48,406 bases of DNA from an uncultured SAR116 cluster alpha proteobacterium. GTDB lineage: Bacteria > Pseudomonadota > Alphaproteobacteria > Puniceispirillales > Puniceispirillaceae. The notes beneath the pieces were generated by a model. It was not told the DNA's origin. It made no database searches and was given only the letters and a program-made list of their open reading frames with translations. The DNA lies in the NCBI GenBank assembly GCA_902632595.1, contig CACPDC010000015.1, forward strand, positions 1 to 48,406, given 5' to 3'. The translations under genes were made by a program, and so were the position numbers. Position 1 is the stretch's first letter, and the number at the start of each line of letters is the position of its first letter. Shown piece after piece: positions 1 through 9,167 of the stretch.

Positions 1-884
1 GCATAATGAGCTCTGAATTCACCTACCCTTGTATCATACGGTCGCATTTCAGCTGCAAAATTTTTAGGTACACAAACATATTCCCGGCTTGACAAAATAT
101 AAAATTCATCTGGGTTTAGCACCAATCCACCGTCCACCAGATCAGTTGTAGTAACGGCTTCCCAAAATCTCGACTTATCCAATCGGCCTACTTCATCAAC
201 ATCTATTAATCCAGCATGTTTACGCGCACGCCAACCTATGATACCGTCTGGATTTTCACTTTTTAGGTTAACGGATAAACCAATCCCATCATTTATTAAC
301 GCTGTCTCGGAAAGCGCAGTGTCTGAACTTACTAAAGCAAATTTCTGCTGAAGAGTTGTTAACTCTCCATCATCGACAACCTTTGCGCCGGAGCGGAGAC
401 GAACTTGAGATAACCGCGAACCTGTCCTTGCAAGCACAGAAAAAGTTCGCGGCGATATTTCTGCATATAGAGGACCAGAGTAACCTTTACTCACAAGTTC
501 AAATTCTCTTGCATAATCTGTTATTAATCTGGTGAAAACATCCAAACGTCCCGTTGAGCTTTTTGGATTCGCCATTCCACTTAAAAAATTTGGAAGGTTC
601 AAGCTTTCTTGCAGTTCAACTAGATAAACGCATCCTTTTTCTAAAACAGCTCCCTTTTTCAAATTCAACTCGTGTAAAGCAAATTTTTGGAGTTTATCTA
701 ATACTTTTGATTCTAAACCTGGTAGAAAAGAGGCTTGTATCCTCCATGCTTTTACTCCCAAACGAAGGTCAAGACTAGCGGGTTGGATCTGCCCAGAATC
801 AAATGGTGAGGATGCGTTAATCACATCCTGCTGAATAAGAGTAGACAGAGTTTGACTAGGCAAAACACCAGCAGGTATATTCAT
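1..884 (-). CDS. dcd: 2'-deoxycytidine 5'-triphosphate deaminase, long two-domain form (3' end outside window)
   Basis: This would deaminate dCTP to dUTP in pyrimidine deoxynucleotide synthesis in the cytosol. No frame closes here because the gene runs off the left edge; about 294 codons are visible from ATG at 884. Seen: IQPASLDLRLG near residue 33, NPKSSTGRLDVFTRLI near residue 106, GPLYAEISPRTFSV near residue 137, and VGEFRAHYA at the truncated end. These match the alphaproteobacterial long dCTP deaminase family (Pfam DCD, usually about 360 residues), in which two dCTP-deaminase-like folds lie in tandem. The second-half catalytic region is cut off, so activity cannot be judged. It starts 30 bases after the ABC permease stops and may be co-transcribed with it. 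Confidence 0.85.
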   Translation of the reverse strand, partial: MNIPAGVLPSQTLSTLIQQDVINASSPFDSGQIQPASLDLRLGVKAWRIQASFLPGLESKVLDKLQKFALHELNLKKGAVLEKGCVYLVELQESLNLPNFLSGMANPKSSTGRLDVFTRLITDYAREFELVSKGYSGPLYAEISPRTFSVLARTGSRLSQVRLRSGAKVVDDGELTTLQQKFALVSSDTALSETALINDGIGLSVNLKSENPDGIIGWRARKHAGLIDVDEVGRLDKSRFWEAVTTTDLVDGGLVLNPDEFYILSSREYVCVPKNFAAEMRPYDTRVGEFRAHY

Positions 885-914
885 AAAATTATTATCCTTT
901 TATACCGATTATGC

Positions 915-1721
915 TCATGATTTAAGCTTATATCCTGACTCTAAAACGTAATACGCCATAACAAATAATACCATATTTACAGAAAATAAAACAAAAAGAC
1001 CAACCAGAATTGGGCCATCATTAATACCCAAAATTCCATATCTAAAACCATCTATAACTAGAAAAAAAGGATTAAAAACAGCGAATCGCTCTATCATATC
1101 TGGAAGAGTTTTAATTGAATAGAATGTGCCTGATAAGAAAGATAATGGTTGAATTACGAAGTTTGTTATTGCCGCCAGCGAGTCAAACTTAGCTGCCCAA
1201 ATACCTGCTAAAATCCCTACAAGAGACATCGCGCAAGACCCAAGTAAAAGAAAAGCTGCAGCTATAACTATATTATAAGCAAATCCAGTGTTACCAATAA
1301 ATGACAATAGCGTCATGCTTATAATTCCAACAAGCACACCGCGCGTTATTCCCCCAAAAAGAAATGCCACTAATATTTCGAGAGAACCTAATGGAGGCAT
1401 CAAAATATCAACAATGTTGCCCTGAACTTTGCCAATTATGATCGAAGAGGATGTGTTCGCAAAAGCATTTTGAAGCACTGCCATCATTGCTAAACCAGGT
1501 GCAAGAAATTGCATGTATGTGGATCCCACAAAAGAGCTTGCTCTCCCTTCCAGTGCAAGTGTAAAAACCATCATAAACAAAGCAGATGTTACCACTGGAG
1601 CTGCTAAAGTTTGCATTGCTACCTTCATAAACCGGTGAACCTCTTTACAATATAACGTATACATACCTCGCCAGTTTATCACGCCAATCTGGACTGGTCT
1701 TTTGGGATGCTCTATGTTCAT
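915..1721 (-). CDS. ABC-2 type transporter permease
   Basis: This is an inner-membrane permease of 268 residues. A soluble N-terminus of about 35 residues is followed by roughly six hydrophobic segments. The central FLAPGLAMMAVLQNAF and GIWAAKFDSLAAI stretches resemble the ABC-2/YadH-type permease family, which exports drugs, polysaccharides or lipids. The start at 1721 (MNIEHPKRPVQIGVINWRG) is natural for the family, whose members often carry a conserved W-x-G-x-x-x-L segment before the first membrane span. No ATP-binding subunit lies beside it in the window, which is unusual because these permeases normally sit next to their ATPase. The substrate is unknown. It is divergent from recX and followed by dcd on the same strand. 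Confidence 0.8.
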   Translation of the reverse strand: MNIEHPKRPVQIGVINWRGMYTLYCKEVHRFMKVAMQTLAAPVVTSALFMMVFTLALEGRASSFVGSTYMQFLAPGLAMMAVLQNAFANTSSSIIIGKVQGNIVDILMPPLGSLEILVAFLFGGITRGVLVGIISMTLLSFIGNTGFAYNIVIAAAFLLLGSCAMSLVGILAGIWAAKFDSLAAITNFVIQPLSFLSGTFYSIKTLPDMIERFAVFNPFFLVIDGFRYGILGINDGPILVGLFVLFSVNMVLFVMAYYVLESGYKLKS

Positions 1722-1761
1722 ATCTTTACCTACATTCTCGCAATAAGAACCGCAACCTTAG

Positions 1762-1795
1762 TTTACAAATGTAAAATTACAGTTCTAGATTGAAC
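1762..1795. promoter_or_regulatory. Two short inverted repeats in the divergent permease/recX spacer
   Basis: In the 127-base spacer, TTTACA-AA-TGTAAA (1762-1775) is followed by GTTC-TAGATT-GAAC (1782-1795). Both are symmetrical and lie where an operator shared by two divergent promoters would sit. The second does not match the alphaproteobacterial LexA box, a direct repeat of GTTC with 7 bases between. The remainder of the spacer is very AT-rich. A regulator cannot be named and chance is possible. Confidence 0.25.
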
Positions 1796-1848
1796 CTATA
1801 AAAAACGTATATATATTTGCAATATATAATAAAAAAAACTGTTAAACT

Positions 1849-2361
1849 ATGCCGAACCCTATTAATCCAAAGAGACTTAAAAACAAAGCTACGAATTACC
1901 TCGCTAGATATGCTAGCACGGAAGAAAAGCTCACCCTAATACTGCTTAAATACACAAAAAAGAAATGGCCTGAAATCACAATTGAAGAGGCACTGAAATG
2001 TGTCAAACAAACCGTGGATTGGTGCCGCGAAAAAGGATATGTGAATGATTATGATTATATGATTATGAAAGTACGTGCCGGACGGTCAAAGGGACAATCA
2101 GCCAAACAAATCACCCAAAACCTATTTCAAGCAGGACTGTCAAAATCACTTATTTCAAATGCATTGCTAGAAGACGAAAATTTTTTTGAAAAAGAGTTTG
2201 AAGCGGCATTAATAATGGCAAAAAAAAAGAAAATAGGCCCATTCTCTCTCATTCCAGTTACAGACCAAACAGAGAGAACTCGTCAGATGGCACGTTTAGC
2301 TAGAGCAGGTTTCGATTACGAAATCTGCAAAAATGTATTTGACTATTTAGGTGAAACATAA
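1849..2361 (+). CDS. recX: RecX family regulatory protein
   Basis: RecX binds RecA filaments and tunes recombination and SOS activity. The protein has 170 residues, is all-helical and basic. YLARYASTEEKL (residues 18-29) and GQSAKQITQNLFQAGLSKSL (near residue 84) match the RecX three-helix repeat pattern, in which short helices pack around a conserved leucine/isoleucine core. Length is normal for the family. The start at 1849 has only a weak upstream Shine-Dalgarno in a very AT-rich leader. recA is not in the window. The gene is divergent from the ABC permease, and acs follows 73 bases later with its own good ribosome binding site, so recX may be a single transcription unit. Confidence 0.8.
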   Translation: MPNPINPKRLKNKATNYLARYASTEEKLTLILLKYTKKKWPEITIEEALKCVKQTVDWCREKGYVNDYDYMIMKVRAGRSKGQSAKQITQNLFQAGLSKSLISNALLEDENFFEKEFEAALIMAKKKKIGPFSLIPVTDQTERTRQMARLARAGFDYEICKNVFDYLGET

Positions 2362-2434
2362 GCAAACTTATTATCATCAATTATAAATAATATAGATTTT
2401 TGCGCCTTTTTATACTGAGGAGACAGCCATAATC

Positions 2435-4375
2435 ATGAATAAAGATTTAATTTTTGAGCCCTCTGATGAACTTAAAAAATCAACCAACATATCAAAAGCG
2501 GAATACGACAAACTATATTTGGAGTCCATCTCTGACCCAATAAATTTTTGGGCAGAACATGGAAAGCGAATTGACTGGATAAAACCATATAAAACTATTT
2601 CAAACTGTTCCTACAAAAAAGGTAATATAACAATTAAATGGTTTGAGGACGGTGTGCTAAATGCATCTGCTAATTGTCTAGACAGACATTTAGAAACAAA
2701 AGGAGACCAAACAGCAATCATCTGGGAGGGGGATGACCCGTCTCAATCCAAACATATTTCATATCAGTCTCTCTATGAAGATGTATGTAAATTCTCAAAT
2801 GTGCTTAAAAAAAACGGCGTTAAGAAGGGTGATAGGGTCACCATATATTTACCCATGATCCCAGAAGCGGCTATTGCAATGCTCGCTTGCGCGAGAGTTG
2901 GTGCCGTACATTCTGTAGTTTTTGGCGGGTTTTCTCCCGATGCTCTTTCAGGGAGGATAACAGATTGTAATTCAACTTGTATAATTACATCTGACGAGGG
3001 CATCAGAGGCGGTAAATCTATCCCACTCAAGCAAAACGTAGATGAAGCTTTGAAGAACTGCTCTAACTGCACGACGTGCATCGTTATAAAAAGAACAGGG
3101 GCTTCTGTTTCCTGGCACGACGGCAGAGATATTTGGTACCATCAAGAAATGGAACATGCATCTGTTATCTGCCCGCCTGAGGAAATGTCAGCAGAAGACC
3201 CCTTATTTATTTTATATACATCCGGTTCGACCGGCAAACCAAAAGGGGTTTTGCACACAACCGGGGGATATATGGTTTATGCTTCCATAACCCACCAATA
3301 TGTTTTTGATTATCAAGATGGTGATATCTACTGGTGTACGGCAGATGTTGGATGGGTCACAGGCCATAGTTATATAGTTTATGGTCCTCTTGCAAACGGT
3401 GCAATTACTCTTATGTTCGAAGGCGTGCCTACTTATCCTGATAGCGGTAGATTCTGGCAGGTCGTTGAAAAACATAAGGTATCTATTTTTTATACCGCGC
3501 CTACAGCCATACGAGCCTTGATGAGAGAAGGTGAAGAACCCGTCAAAAAGCATGACCGATCATCTTTACGGTTGCTTGGAAGTGTTGGTGAACCAATAAA
3601 TCCAGAAGCGTGGTTGTGGTATTATAAGATTGTTGGAGAGTCGAGGTGTCCAATCGTAGATACTTGGTGGCAAACAGAAACTGGCGGAATTTTAATAACA
3701 CCTCTTCCAGGTGCCATACCAACAAAGCCAGGGTCTGCAACCAAACCCTTTTTTGGGATTCAACCTGTTTTAGTTGATGGGCAAAATAATGAGCTTGAGG
3801 GTGAAGCTGAGGGAAATTTGTGCATCAATGCAAGCTGGCCTGGACAAATGAGAACAGTATACGGAGACCATAAACGTTTCGAAAAAACCTATTTCTCAGC
3901 ATTTGAGGGCCGTTATTTCAGTGGGGATGGTGCCAAACGAGATAAAGATGGATATTTTTGGATAACTGGAAGAGTTGATGATGTGCTCAATGTATCAGGA
4001 CATCGGATGGGCACAGCAGAGGTAGAATCTGCCCTCGTGTCTCACCAGAGCGTTGCTGAATCCGCCGTAGTTGGTTATCCCCATGAGATAAAAGGACAGG
4101 GGATATATGCTTATGTGACTTTAGTGGCAGGACTAGAGCCTGATAGTGCTCTGGAAAAAGATCTTAAGCTTTGGGTAAGAAAAGAGATTGGGCCTATAGC
4201 AATACCTGATTTAATACAATTCTCTCCTGCACTACCAAAAACAAGGTCTGGTAAAATTATGCGTCGTATTTTAAGAAAAATTGCGGCTAATGATTTTGCA
4301 GAATTCGGAGACACATCCACCCTTTCTGACCCTTCTGTAGTAGAAGAATTAATAAATAAAAGAAAGAACCAATGA
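2435..4375 (+). CDS. acs: Acetyl-CoA synthetase (AMP-forming)
   Basis: The enzyme converts acetate, ATP and CoA to acetyl-CoA, AMP and pyrophosphate, letting the cell use acetate as a carbon source. At 646 residues it is full length. Seen: the ANL-family phosphate loop [11 protein letters not shown] near residue 262, [10 protein letters not shown] near residue 409, and SGKIMRR near the C-terminus with Lys607, the lysine acetylated in this family to switch the adenylation step off. GAGG/GGAG-like sequence about 15 bases upstream (TGAGGAGACAG) supports ATG at 2435. It stands alone between recX and yggT, with 238 bases of AT-rich spacer after it in which I see no gene. Confidence 0.96.
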   Translation: MNKDLIFEPSDELKKSTNISKAEYDKLYLESISDPINFWAEHGKRIDWIKPYKTISNCSYKKGNITIKWFEDGVLNASANCLDRHLETKGDQTAIIWEGDDPSQSKHISYQSLYEDVCKFSNVLKKNGVKKGDRVTIYLPMIPEAAIAMLACARVGAVHSVVFGGFSPDALSGRITDCNSTCIITSDEGIRGGKSIPLKQNVDEALKNCSNCTTCIVIKRTGASVSWHDGRDIWYHQEMEHASVICPPEEMSAEDPLFILYTSGSTGKPKGVLHTTGGYMVYASITHQYVFDYQDGDIYWCTADVGWVTGHSYIVYGPLANGAITLMFEGVPTYPDSGRFWQVVEKHKVSIFYTAPTAIRALMREGEEPVKKHDRSSLRLLGSVGEPINPEAWLWYYKIVGESRCPIVDTWWQTETGGILITPLPGAIPTKPGSATKPFFGIQPVLVDGQNNELEGEAEGNLCINASWPGQMRTVYGDHKRFEKTYFSAFEGRYFSGDGAKRDKDGYFWITGRVDDVLNVSGHRMGTAEVESALVSHQSVAESAVVGYPHEIKGQGIYAYVTLVAGLEPDSALEKDLKLWVRKEIGPIAIPDLIQFSPALPKTRSGKIMRRILRKIAANDFAEFGDTSTLSDPSVVEELINKRKNQ

Positions 4376-4613
4376 CCAAATTTACTCACTGATATTGTAA
4401 GTAATCATAACTTAATGGTGAAACGATTTTAGATTGCCCGCGATAAGCATTAGTTGATTTACAGCACATTTGCTAATTGAGATTAAATGATTGACATAAT
4501 TAATCTAACTCCTCATAACTTCATATTCGCTTTTTATAAATTGCATTTCCAAACTTAATAAATTATTTTAACAGATGGTTTTTTTAGAAATCATTTAAGG
4601 AACAAATAACCTA

Positions 4614-4892
4614 ATGAATTCGCTTCTAAATTTGATAAACAGTATTGTTGATTTATATTGTTTTACTCTCATCAGTTATGTCATTTTGAGTTGGCTTATA
4701 GCTTTTAAAATAATTAACCCTTGGCAGCCTTTTGTACGATCTCTGATTAATGTTTTATCAAGATTACATGACCCAATTTTAAACTGGATTCGCTCTGCTA
4801 TTCCTAACTTAGGGGGATTAGATATAAGTCCTGTGATTTTACTACTTGCTATTCAGTTTACTCGCAATTTATTATTCGAATTGTTTATTTAG
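4614..4892 (+). CDS. YggT family membrane protein
   Basis: This small integral membrane protein of 92 residues has one YggT repeat. Two hydrophobic segments (about residues 5-30 and 70-90) flank the typical loop, which contains [40 protein letters not shown] is the most characteristic part of the family. The family's molecular role is not settled; it has been tied to osmotic tolerance and to cell-division or envelope functions. An AAGGAA Shine-Dalgarno precedes the ATG at 4614. In many proteobacteria a DUF167 (yggU) gene follows yggT; here folD follows instead after 92 bases. Confidence 0.88.
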   Translation: MNSLLNLINSIVDLYCFTLISYVILSWLIAFKIINPWQPFVRSLINVLSRLHDPILNWIRSAIPNLGGLDISPVILLLAIQFTRNLLFELFI

Positions 4893-4984
4893 CGTCGTTA
4901 GTTGCAAAATTCTTGTTTTTTAAAACGGAAAAACGTGCCTACTCGTCGGTCTTGAGCAGTGCACTGAAAAATAATGAGTGGAAT

Positions 4985-5887
4985 ATGAAAACAACAAAAG
5001 CTAAGATTATAGATGGAAAAGCGTTTTCGCATCAATTAAATCAATCTCTTATTCCTATCGTAAAAAAAGTTATTGGCGAAATTGGTAGGCCACCTGCACT
5101 AGCTGTAATTTTGGTTGGAGAGGATAGCGCGAGTCAGATTTACGTTCATAATAAAGCTAAACGAACACAGGAAGCTGGTATGAAATCTGTAGAACATCGG
5201 CTTTCATCAGAGACTAGCGAGAAAACTTTATTAGACCTTGTTACTGCTCTTAATGAAGATAATGAAATAGACGGGATTTTAGTTCAATTACCACTTCCAA
5301 AGCACATAAATGAACATTCAGTCATTCAGGCAATAAACCCAGAAAAAGATGTGGACGGTTTTCACATTGTAAATGCGGGAAAACTCGCAACCGGGCGCAG
5401 CGAATTAGTTCCGTGCACTCCATTAGGATGCCTATTACTATTGCGTGATACTCTTGGCGATTTATCAGGTTTACATGCTGTTATTATTGGTCGTTCAAAC
5501 ATTGTTGGTAAACCGCTCGCTCAATTATTATTAGCTGAAAACACTACCGTAACAATTGTCCACTCAAAAACAAAAAATATTTCTGAGATTACAACTCAAG
5601 CAGATATATTAATTGTAGCTGTGGGACAATCTGAACTAGTAAAATCAGACTGGATAAAGCCGGGAGCATGCATTATTGATGTTGGAATAAATAGAATCGC
5701 CGATCTAGAAAAAGGTAAAGGTAAATATCGATTGGTTGGAGATGTTGACTTTTTAGAAGTAGCTCAAAAAGCGCAATTCATTACACCAGTTCCGGGAGGT
5801 GTAGGCCCCATGACAATCAGCTGTCTACTCCGAAACACAGTTGCAGCTGCAGCAAAACGTAACGGGGTTGAGATCAAACTGAAATAG
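4985..5887 (+). CDS. folD: Bifunctional methylenetetrahydrofolate dehydrogenase / methenyltetrahydrofolate cyclohydrolase
   Basis: FolD interconverts 5,10-methylene- and 10-formyl-tetrahydrofolate in the cytosol, supplying one-carbon units for purines and formyl-Met-tRNA. I place the start at ATG 4985, giving 300 residues. The frame is open from 4913, but those 24 extra codons lie before the conserved [12 protein letters not shown] and have no homology I recognise. Motifs: YVHNKAK with the catalytic Tyr/Lys pair, [25 protein letters not shown] in the Rossmann NADP-binding half, and the C-terminal [11 protein letters not shown]. It lies downstream of yggT and upstream of a HIG1-like gene. Together with folB at 17.1 kb it covers part of folate metabolism. 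Confidence 0.95.
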   Translation: MKTTKAKIIDGKAFSHQLNQSLIPIVKKVIGEIGRPPALAVILVGEDSASQIYVHNKAKRTQEAGMKSVEHRLSSETSEKTLLDLVTALNEDNEIDGILVQLPLPKHINEHSVIQAINPEKDVDGFHIVNAGKLATGRSELVPCTPLGCLLLLRDTLGDLSGLHAVIIGRSNIVGKPLAQLLLAENTTVTIVHSKTKNISEITTQADILIVAVGQSELVKSDWIKPGACIIDVGINRIADLEKGKGKYRLVGDVDFLEVAQKAQFITPVPGGVGPMTISCLLRNTVAAAAKRNGVEIKLK

Positions 5888-5930
5888 TCCATCTTTGTAA
5901 TTAGGAAGATATTTTTTATTGGGGTATGTT

Positions 5931-6122
5931 ATGGGTTGGAAAATGATTTTAATCGCTGTTGCTATGCTTTCTGTCGCTGGTATTTTATTATGGGGTGTGA
6001 TTACAATGGCTAGAGGCGGAGAATATAATAAAACTCATTCGAATAAAATCATGAGATATAGAATAGTTTTTCAGGCTATCGCCTTATTTATTTTTCTCGG
6101 TTTGTTATTAATGCGTGACTAG
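5931..6122 (+). CDS. HIG1-domain-like twin-transmembrane protein
   Basis: This is a tiny inner-membrane protein of 63 residues (67 if TTG at 5919 is used). Two hydrophobic helices (about residues 4-25 and 45-60) are joined by a basic loop, ARGGEYNKTHSNKIMRYR. The helix-loop-helix layout with an M-R-x-R-x-x-x-Q segment resembles the HIG_1_N family, whose mitochondrial members associate with cytochrome oxidase and respiratory supercomplexes. In many alphaproteobacteria a gene of this type sits directly before the cobalamin adenosyltransferase and etfBA, as here. GGGG six bases before ATG 5931 favours that start. A role in respiratory complex assembly is inference. Confidence 0.75.
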   Translation: MGWKMILIAVAMLSVAGILLWGVITMARGGEYNKTHSNKIMRYRIVFQAIALFIFLGLLLMRD

Positions 6123-6142
6123 TTATTTTAAGGTTCGTTAAT

Positions 6143-6718
6143 TTGGTAAAACTAAACAAAATATACACACGAACAGGGGACGACGGTCAAACGGTTCTAG
6201 TCGGCGGTCAACGGGTAGCAAAACACGCTAAGCGTCCTATAGCATTTGGGGAAATAGACGAATTAAATTCGGTTATTGGTATTACTCGAAATTTTATTAT
6301 TGATACAGAAATGGACACGATGCTTGCGAGAATTCAAAATGACTTATTTGATTTAGGGGCTGATTTAGCTACTCCAGAAAGGGAGGAGGATTTTACGAGC
6401 CTTCGAATCACTGAAAATCAAGTAAAAAGATTAGAGAAGGAAATAGATAGCTTAAATTCGGGGCTGTCCGACCTATCATCTTTTATACTACCAGGGGGGA
6501 GCCCCCTATCAAGCTGGCTGCACTTTGCCCGAACAGTCGCACGAAGGGCAGAGAGGGAAATTGCCTCACTTGCAGCTGAGGAACCAATAAATAAATTTGC
6601 AATGCATTTTATAAATCGTCTGTCAGACCATTTGTTTGTTCTGGCAAGAGTTGCTAATAATAACGGCAAGGGTGATGTGTTATGGGTTCCAGGAGCCCAA
6701 ACAGGAAAACAAAAATAA
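6143..6718 (+). CDS. Cob(I)yrinic acid a,c-diamide / cob(I)alamin adenosyltransferase, PduO type
   Basis: The enzyme transfers the adenosyl group of ATP to cob(I)alamin, making coenzyme B12. It has 191 residues. The N-terminal IYTRTGDDGQTVLVGGQRV is the PduO-family ATP-binding loop. FGEIDELNSVIG and the helical ARTVARRAEREI near residue 135 are the usual helix-bundle signatures. The start is TTG at 6143 with AAGG about 10 bases upstream. No B12 biosynthesis gene or cobalamin riboswitch is visible nearby, so the cell may salvage corrinoids; this is inference. It lies between the HIG1-like gene and etfB, a linkage common in alphaproteobacteria and not an indication that EtfAB uses B12. Confidence 0.93.
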   Translation: MVKLNKIYTRTGDDGQTVLVGGQRVAKHAKRPIAFGEIDELNSVIGITRNFIIDTEMDTMLARIQNDLFDLGADLATPEREEDFTSLRITENQVKRLEKEIDSLNSGLSDLSSFILPGGSPLSSWLHFARTVARRAEREIASLAAEEPINKFAMHFINRLSDHLFVLARVANNNGKGDVLWVPGAQTGKQK

Positions 6719-6799
6719 AAACATTCTTGAAACTCTATTAAAAAATGGTAAGTCTCATCTAATTAAAATAACATCCTGGAAAGGTAAAGAGGATAAAAA

Positions 6800-7549
6800 A
6801 TGAAGATTTTGGTGCCTGTGAAAAGAGTGATTGATTACAACGTTAAGGTAAGGGTTAAGCAGGATCAGACGGGCGTTGAACTGAACAATGTAAAGATGGC
6901 GATGAACCCATTTGATGAGATAGCTGTAGAACAAGCTCTTCGTTTAAAAGAAGCTGGAAAGGCAGAAGAGATTGTACTTGTATCAATTGGCCCAACTCAA
7001 GCCCAGGAAACAATAAGAACAGGTCTTGCAATGGGAGCGGATCGCGGTATCTACATAGATGCTCCACATGAAACCGAACCCCTGAGTGTTGCCAAATTAC
7101 TTGCGGGAGTTGCCAAAAAAGAAAATCCAGGTTTAATTATTTGTGGGAAACAAGCAATAGATGATGATAGCAACCAAACTGGTCAGATGATGTCAGCTAT
7201 CCTTGGCTGGTCTCAAGCTACTTTTGCATCATCTGTCTCCCTGGCTAATGGGTCAGCAACCATAGTCCGTGAAATCGATGGCGGACTCGAAACAATCAAA
7301 GTTAAAATGCCAGCTGTTATCACAGTTGATTTGCGTTTAAATGAACCAAGATATGCATCTCTTCCGAACATAATGAAAGCCAAAAAAAAACCAATCGACA
7401 CCTTGACTGTAGAAGAACTTGGTGTTGACATAAAGCCTCGTTTATCTGTTATAAAAGTAGAAGAACCGGCGACACGAGAGGCTGGAGTTAAGGTGAGTTC
7501 GGTCACTGAGCTCATTGAAAAATTAAAAGAAGAGGTAAAGGTTATATAA
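6800..7549 (+). CDS. etfB: Electron transfer flavoprotein, beta subunit
   Basis: EtfB is the AMP-binding partner of EtfA. The heterodimer accepts electrons from acyl-CoA and other flavin dehydrogenases and passes them to ETF-ubiquinone oxidoreductase. It has 249 residues, which is normal. It opens with [36 protein letters not shown] and [19 protein letters not shown] are the family signatures, and the C-terminal lysine-rich segment ends in a recognition-loop-like helix. A clear Shine-Dalgarno (AGAGGA) sits before ATG 6800. Its stop overlaps the etfA start (TAATG at 7547-7551), so the two subunits are translationally coupled. Confidence 0.97.
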   Translation: MKILVPVKRVIDYNVKVRVKQDQTGVELNNVKMAMNPFDEIAVEQALRLKEAGKAEEIVLVSIGPTQAQETIRTGLAMGADRGIYIDAPHETEPLSVAKLLAGVAKKENPGLIICGKQAIDDDSNQTGQMMSAILGWSQATFASSVSLANGSATIVREIDGGLETIKVKMPAVITVDLRLNEPRYASLPNIMKAKKKPIDTLTVEELGVDIKPRLSVIKVEEPATREAGVKVSSVTELIEKLKEEVKVI

Positions 7550-8481
7550 TGACAATTTTAGTAATTATAGAACATCATGACGAAGTAATTGCTCCAGCGA
7601 CACTCAGCGCTATAGGTGCAGCCACAAAACTGTCGGAGCCAATTGAAGCACTGGTTGCTGGAAATAAAGTAAAAAAAGTTACTGAAGCAACATCAGAGAT
7701 AGCTTCTATTTCTAAGGTGCTTGTTGCGGATAGCTTTGAATATGAATATAATTTAGCTGAAAACCTCTCGCCATTGATAGTAAGACTTGCAAAAAACTAT
7801 AGCCACATTTTTGCCCCAGCAACCACTTTTGGCAAAAATATTATGCCTCGTACTGCCGCTCTTTTGGATGTTATGCAAATATCCGATATCGTTGAAATCA
7901 TTTCCCCTGATACCTTTAAACGACCAATTTATGCCGGAAATGCGTTAGCAACCGTGCAATCTGCGGACCCTCTTAAATTAATCACCGTTCGTTCAACAGC
8001 CTTTGAAGCTGTGAAGGCATCTGGAGGTTCTGCAGAAATAGAAAATATTGATGGTACGGGTAACGCGGGATTGTCTGAATTTGAGTCATCAGAACTTTCT
8101 GGGACAGAAAGACCTGAACTAACCTCAGCCGGTATTGTTATCTCAGGGGGCAGAGGTATGCAGGATAGCTCTAATTTTTCTATGCTTGAAAAGGTAGCTG
8201 ATAAGCTTGGTGCGGCTGTTGGCGCGTCCCGAGCAGCCGTTGATGCTGGATTCGCCCCTAACGACTATCAAGTAGGTCAAACAGGAAAAGTTGTAGCACC
8301 AGAACTCTATATGGCGGTTGGTATATCTGGTGCGATTCAACATTTAGCTGGCATGAAGGATAGCAAAGTGATTGTGGCTATTAATAAAGATGAAGAAGCT
8401 CCCATTTTTCAAGTGGCTGATTACGGGCTTGTTGCTGACTTGTTTGAGGCCATGCCTGAATTAGACAGTAAATTACCATAA
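7549..8481 (+). CDS. etfA: Electron transfer flavoprotein, alpha subunit
   Basis: EtfA carries the FAD that relays electrons between dehydrogenases and the quinone pool. It has 310 residues. The N-terminal half is an adenine-nucleotide-hydrolase-like fold. The C-terminal FAD domain shows VISGGRGMQ near residue 200, GASRAAVDAGF, QVGQTGKVVAPELYMAVGIS and QHLAGMKDSKVIVAINKD, all diagnostic of ETF-alpha. It overlaps etfB by one base. A hairpin after its stop probably ends the transcript. No ETF-quinone oxidoreductase or acyl-CoA dehydrogenase gene is in the window, so the electron donors cannot be named. Confidence 0.97.
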   Translation: MTILVIIEHHDEVIAPATLSAIGAATKLSEPIEALVAGNKVKKVTEATSEIASISKVLVADSFEYEYNLAENLSPLIVRLAKNYSHIFAPATTFGKNIMPRTAALLDVMQISDIVEIISPDTFKRPIYAGNALATVQSADPLKLITVRSTAFEAVKASGGSAEIENIDGTGNAGLSEFESSELSGTERPELTSAGIVISGGRGMQDSSNFSMLEKVADKLGAAVGASRAAVDAGFAPNDYQVGQTGKVVAPELYMAVGISGAIQHLAGMKDSKVIVAINKDEEAPIFQVADYGLVADLFEAMPELDSKLP

Positions 8482-8491
8482 AAAATTAACC

Positions 8492-8521
8492 TTTTTATCG
8501 GCGCAGTCACTGCGGTAAAAA
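8492..8521. terminator. Hairpin between convergent etfA and tlpA-like gene
   Basis: The core stem CGCAG-TCA-CTGCG (8502-8514) is flanked by TTTTTA (8492-8497) and TAAAAA (8516-8521), which can extend the stem across a small asymmetric bulge. On the minus strand a T-rich run follows, and on the plus strand TTATTT follows. Its place between two convergent genes fits a bidirectional Rho-independent terminator. Confidence 0.5.
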
Positions 8522-8563
8522 TTATTTGTTGAAACCCAAGCTAAGTAAAAAGTTCAAGCATCA

Positions 8564-9127
8564 TCAATTTAAAAGAGCAAGCTGTTCTTTAACTGCTTTA
8601 ATCACCTCAGGCTTTGACCAATTGGCGATGCCCAAGTAAAACACGCAGTTTGTCTGGCTTGCATTTATTAAAAACGTGACTGGTAATGCGGATACTTTGA
8701 GTTGTCTCGCCCAAACAGCTTGTGGATCAAAGCCTCTCTGTGGTTCAAAAATCTCCATCTTATCTAAAAATAGGCTAACATCTGAACTAGGTCTTCTATC
8801 TGTAGATATAAGTAATAATTCAACATCATTTTGCTTTAAATAATCTACCGCATTATTAAAATGAGGAAGCTCAACAATACAGGGAGCACACCACGTCGCC
8901 CAAAAATTTACGAGTAATGGTTTTCCAATGAATTGTTTCAAATGTAATTCTGTGCCATCTTCATTATGTATGGGCATTTCAGGGAGTGAAATAAGAGCTT
9001 TTTGCCAATCCATTCCAGAATATGCTGGTGAATATTTAAACGAAGTTATTAGCGAAAATGCAAGAAATGCTGTTTGATGCAAAAAACTTCTTCTAGTTGT
9101 ATAAATTTTATGCTGAATCATTATCAT
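8564..9127 (-). CDS. TlpA-like thioredoxin-fold protein with Tat-type signal
   Basis: This is a periplasmic or membrane-tethered thiol-disulfide protein of 187 residues. The WATWCAPC active site holds Cys80 and Cys83, followed by a cis-proline region SALPVTFLIN near residue 150. The N-terminus reads TTRRSFLHQ (residues 10-18), then a hydrophobic stretch ending at AYSG, which looks like a twin-arginine export signal. The family reduces apo-cytochrome or copper-site cysteines, or other envelope thiols. It is divergent from argH with only 40 bases between, and that pairing is recurrent in alphaproteobacteria. The first or third codon (both ATG) could be the start; 9127 gives the longer form. Confidence 0.85.
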   Translation of the reverse strand: MIMIQHKIYTTRRSFLHQTAFLAFSLITSFKYSPAYSGMDWQKALISLPEMPIHNEDGTELHLKQFIGKPLLVNFWATWCAPCIVELPHFNNAVDYLKQNDVELLLISTDRRPSSDVSLFLDKMEIFEPQRGFDPQAVWARQLKVSALPVTFLINASQTNCVFYLGIANWSKPEVIKAVKEQLALLN

Positions 9128-9167
9128 TTATATTCTATAACACGCACAAAAAGAAAGATACTAGTGC

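Noticed and set aside
4376-4613. Promoter for yggT at TTGACA 4491
   Set aside because: The -35 is perfect, but no convincing -10 lies 15-19 bases downstream, so I do not list it as a feature.
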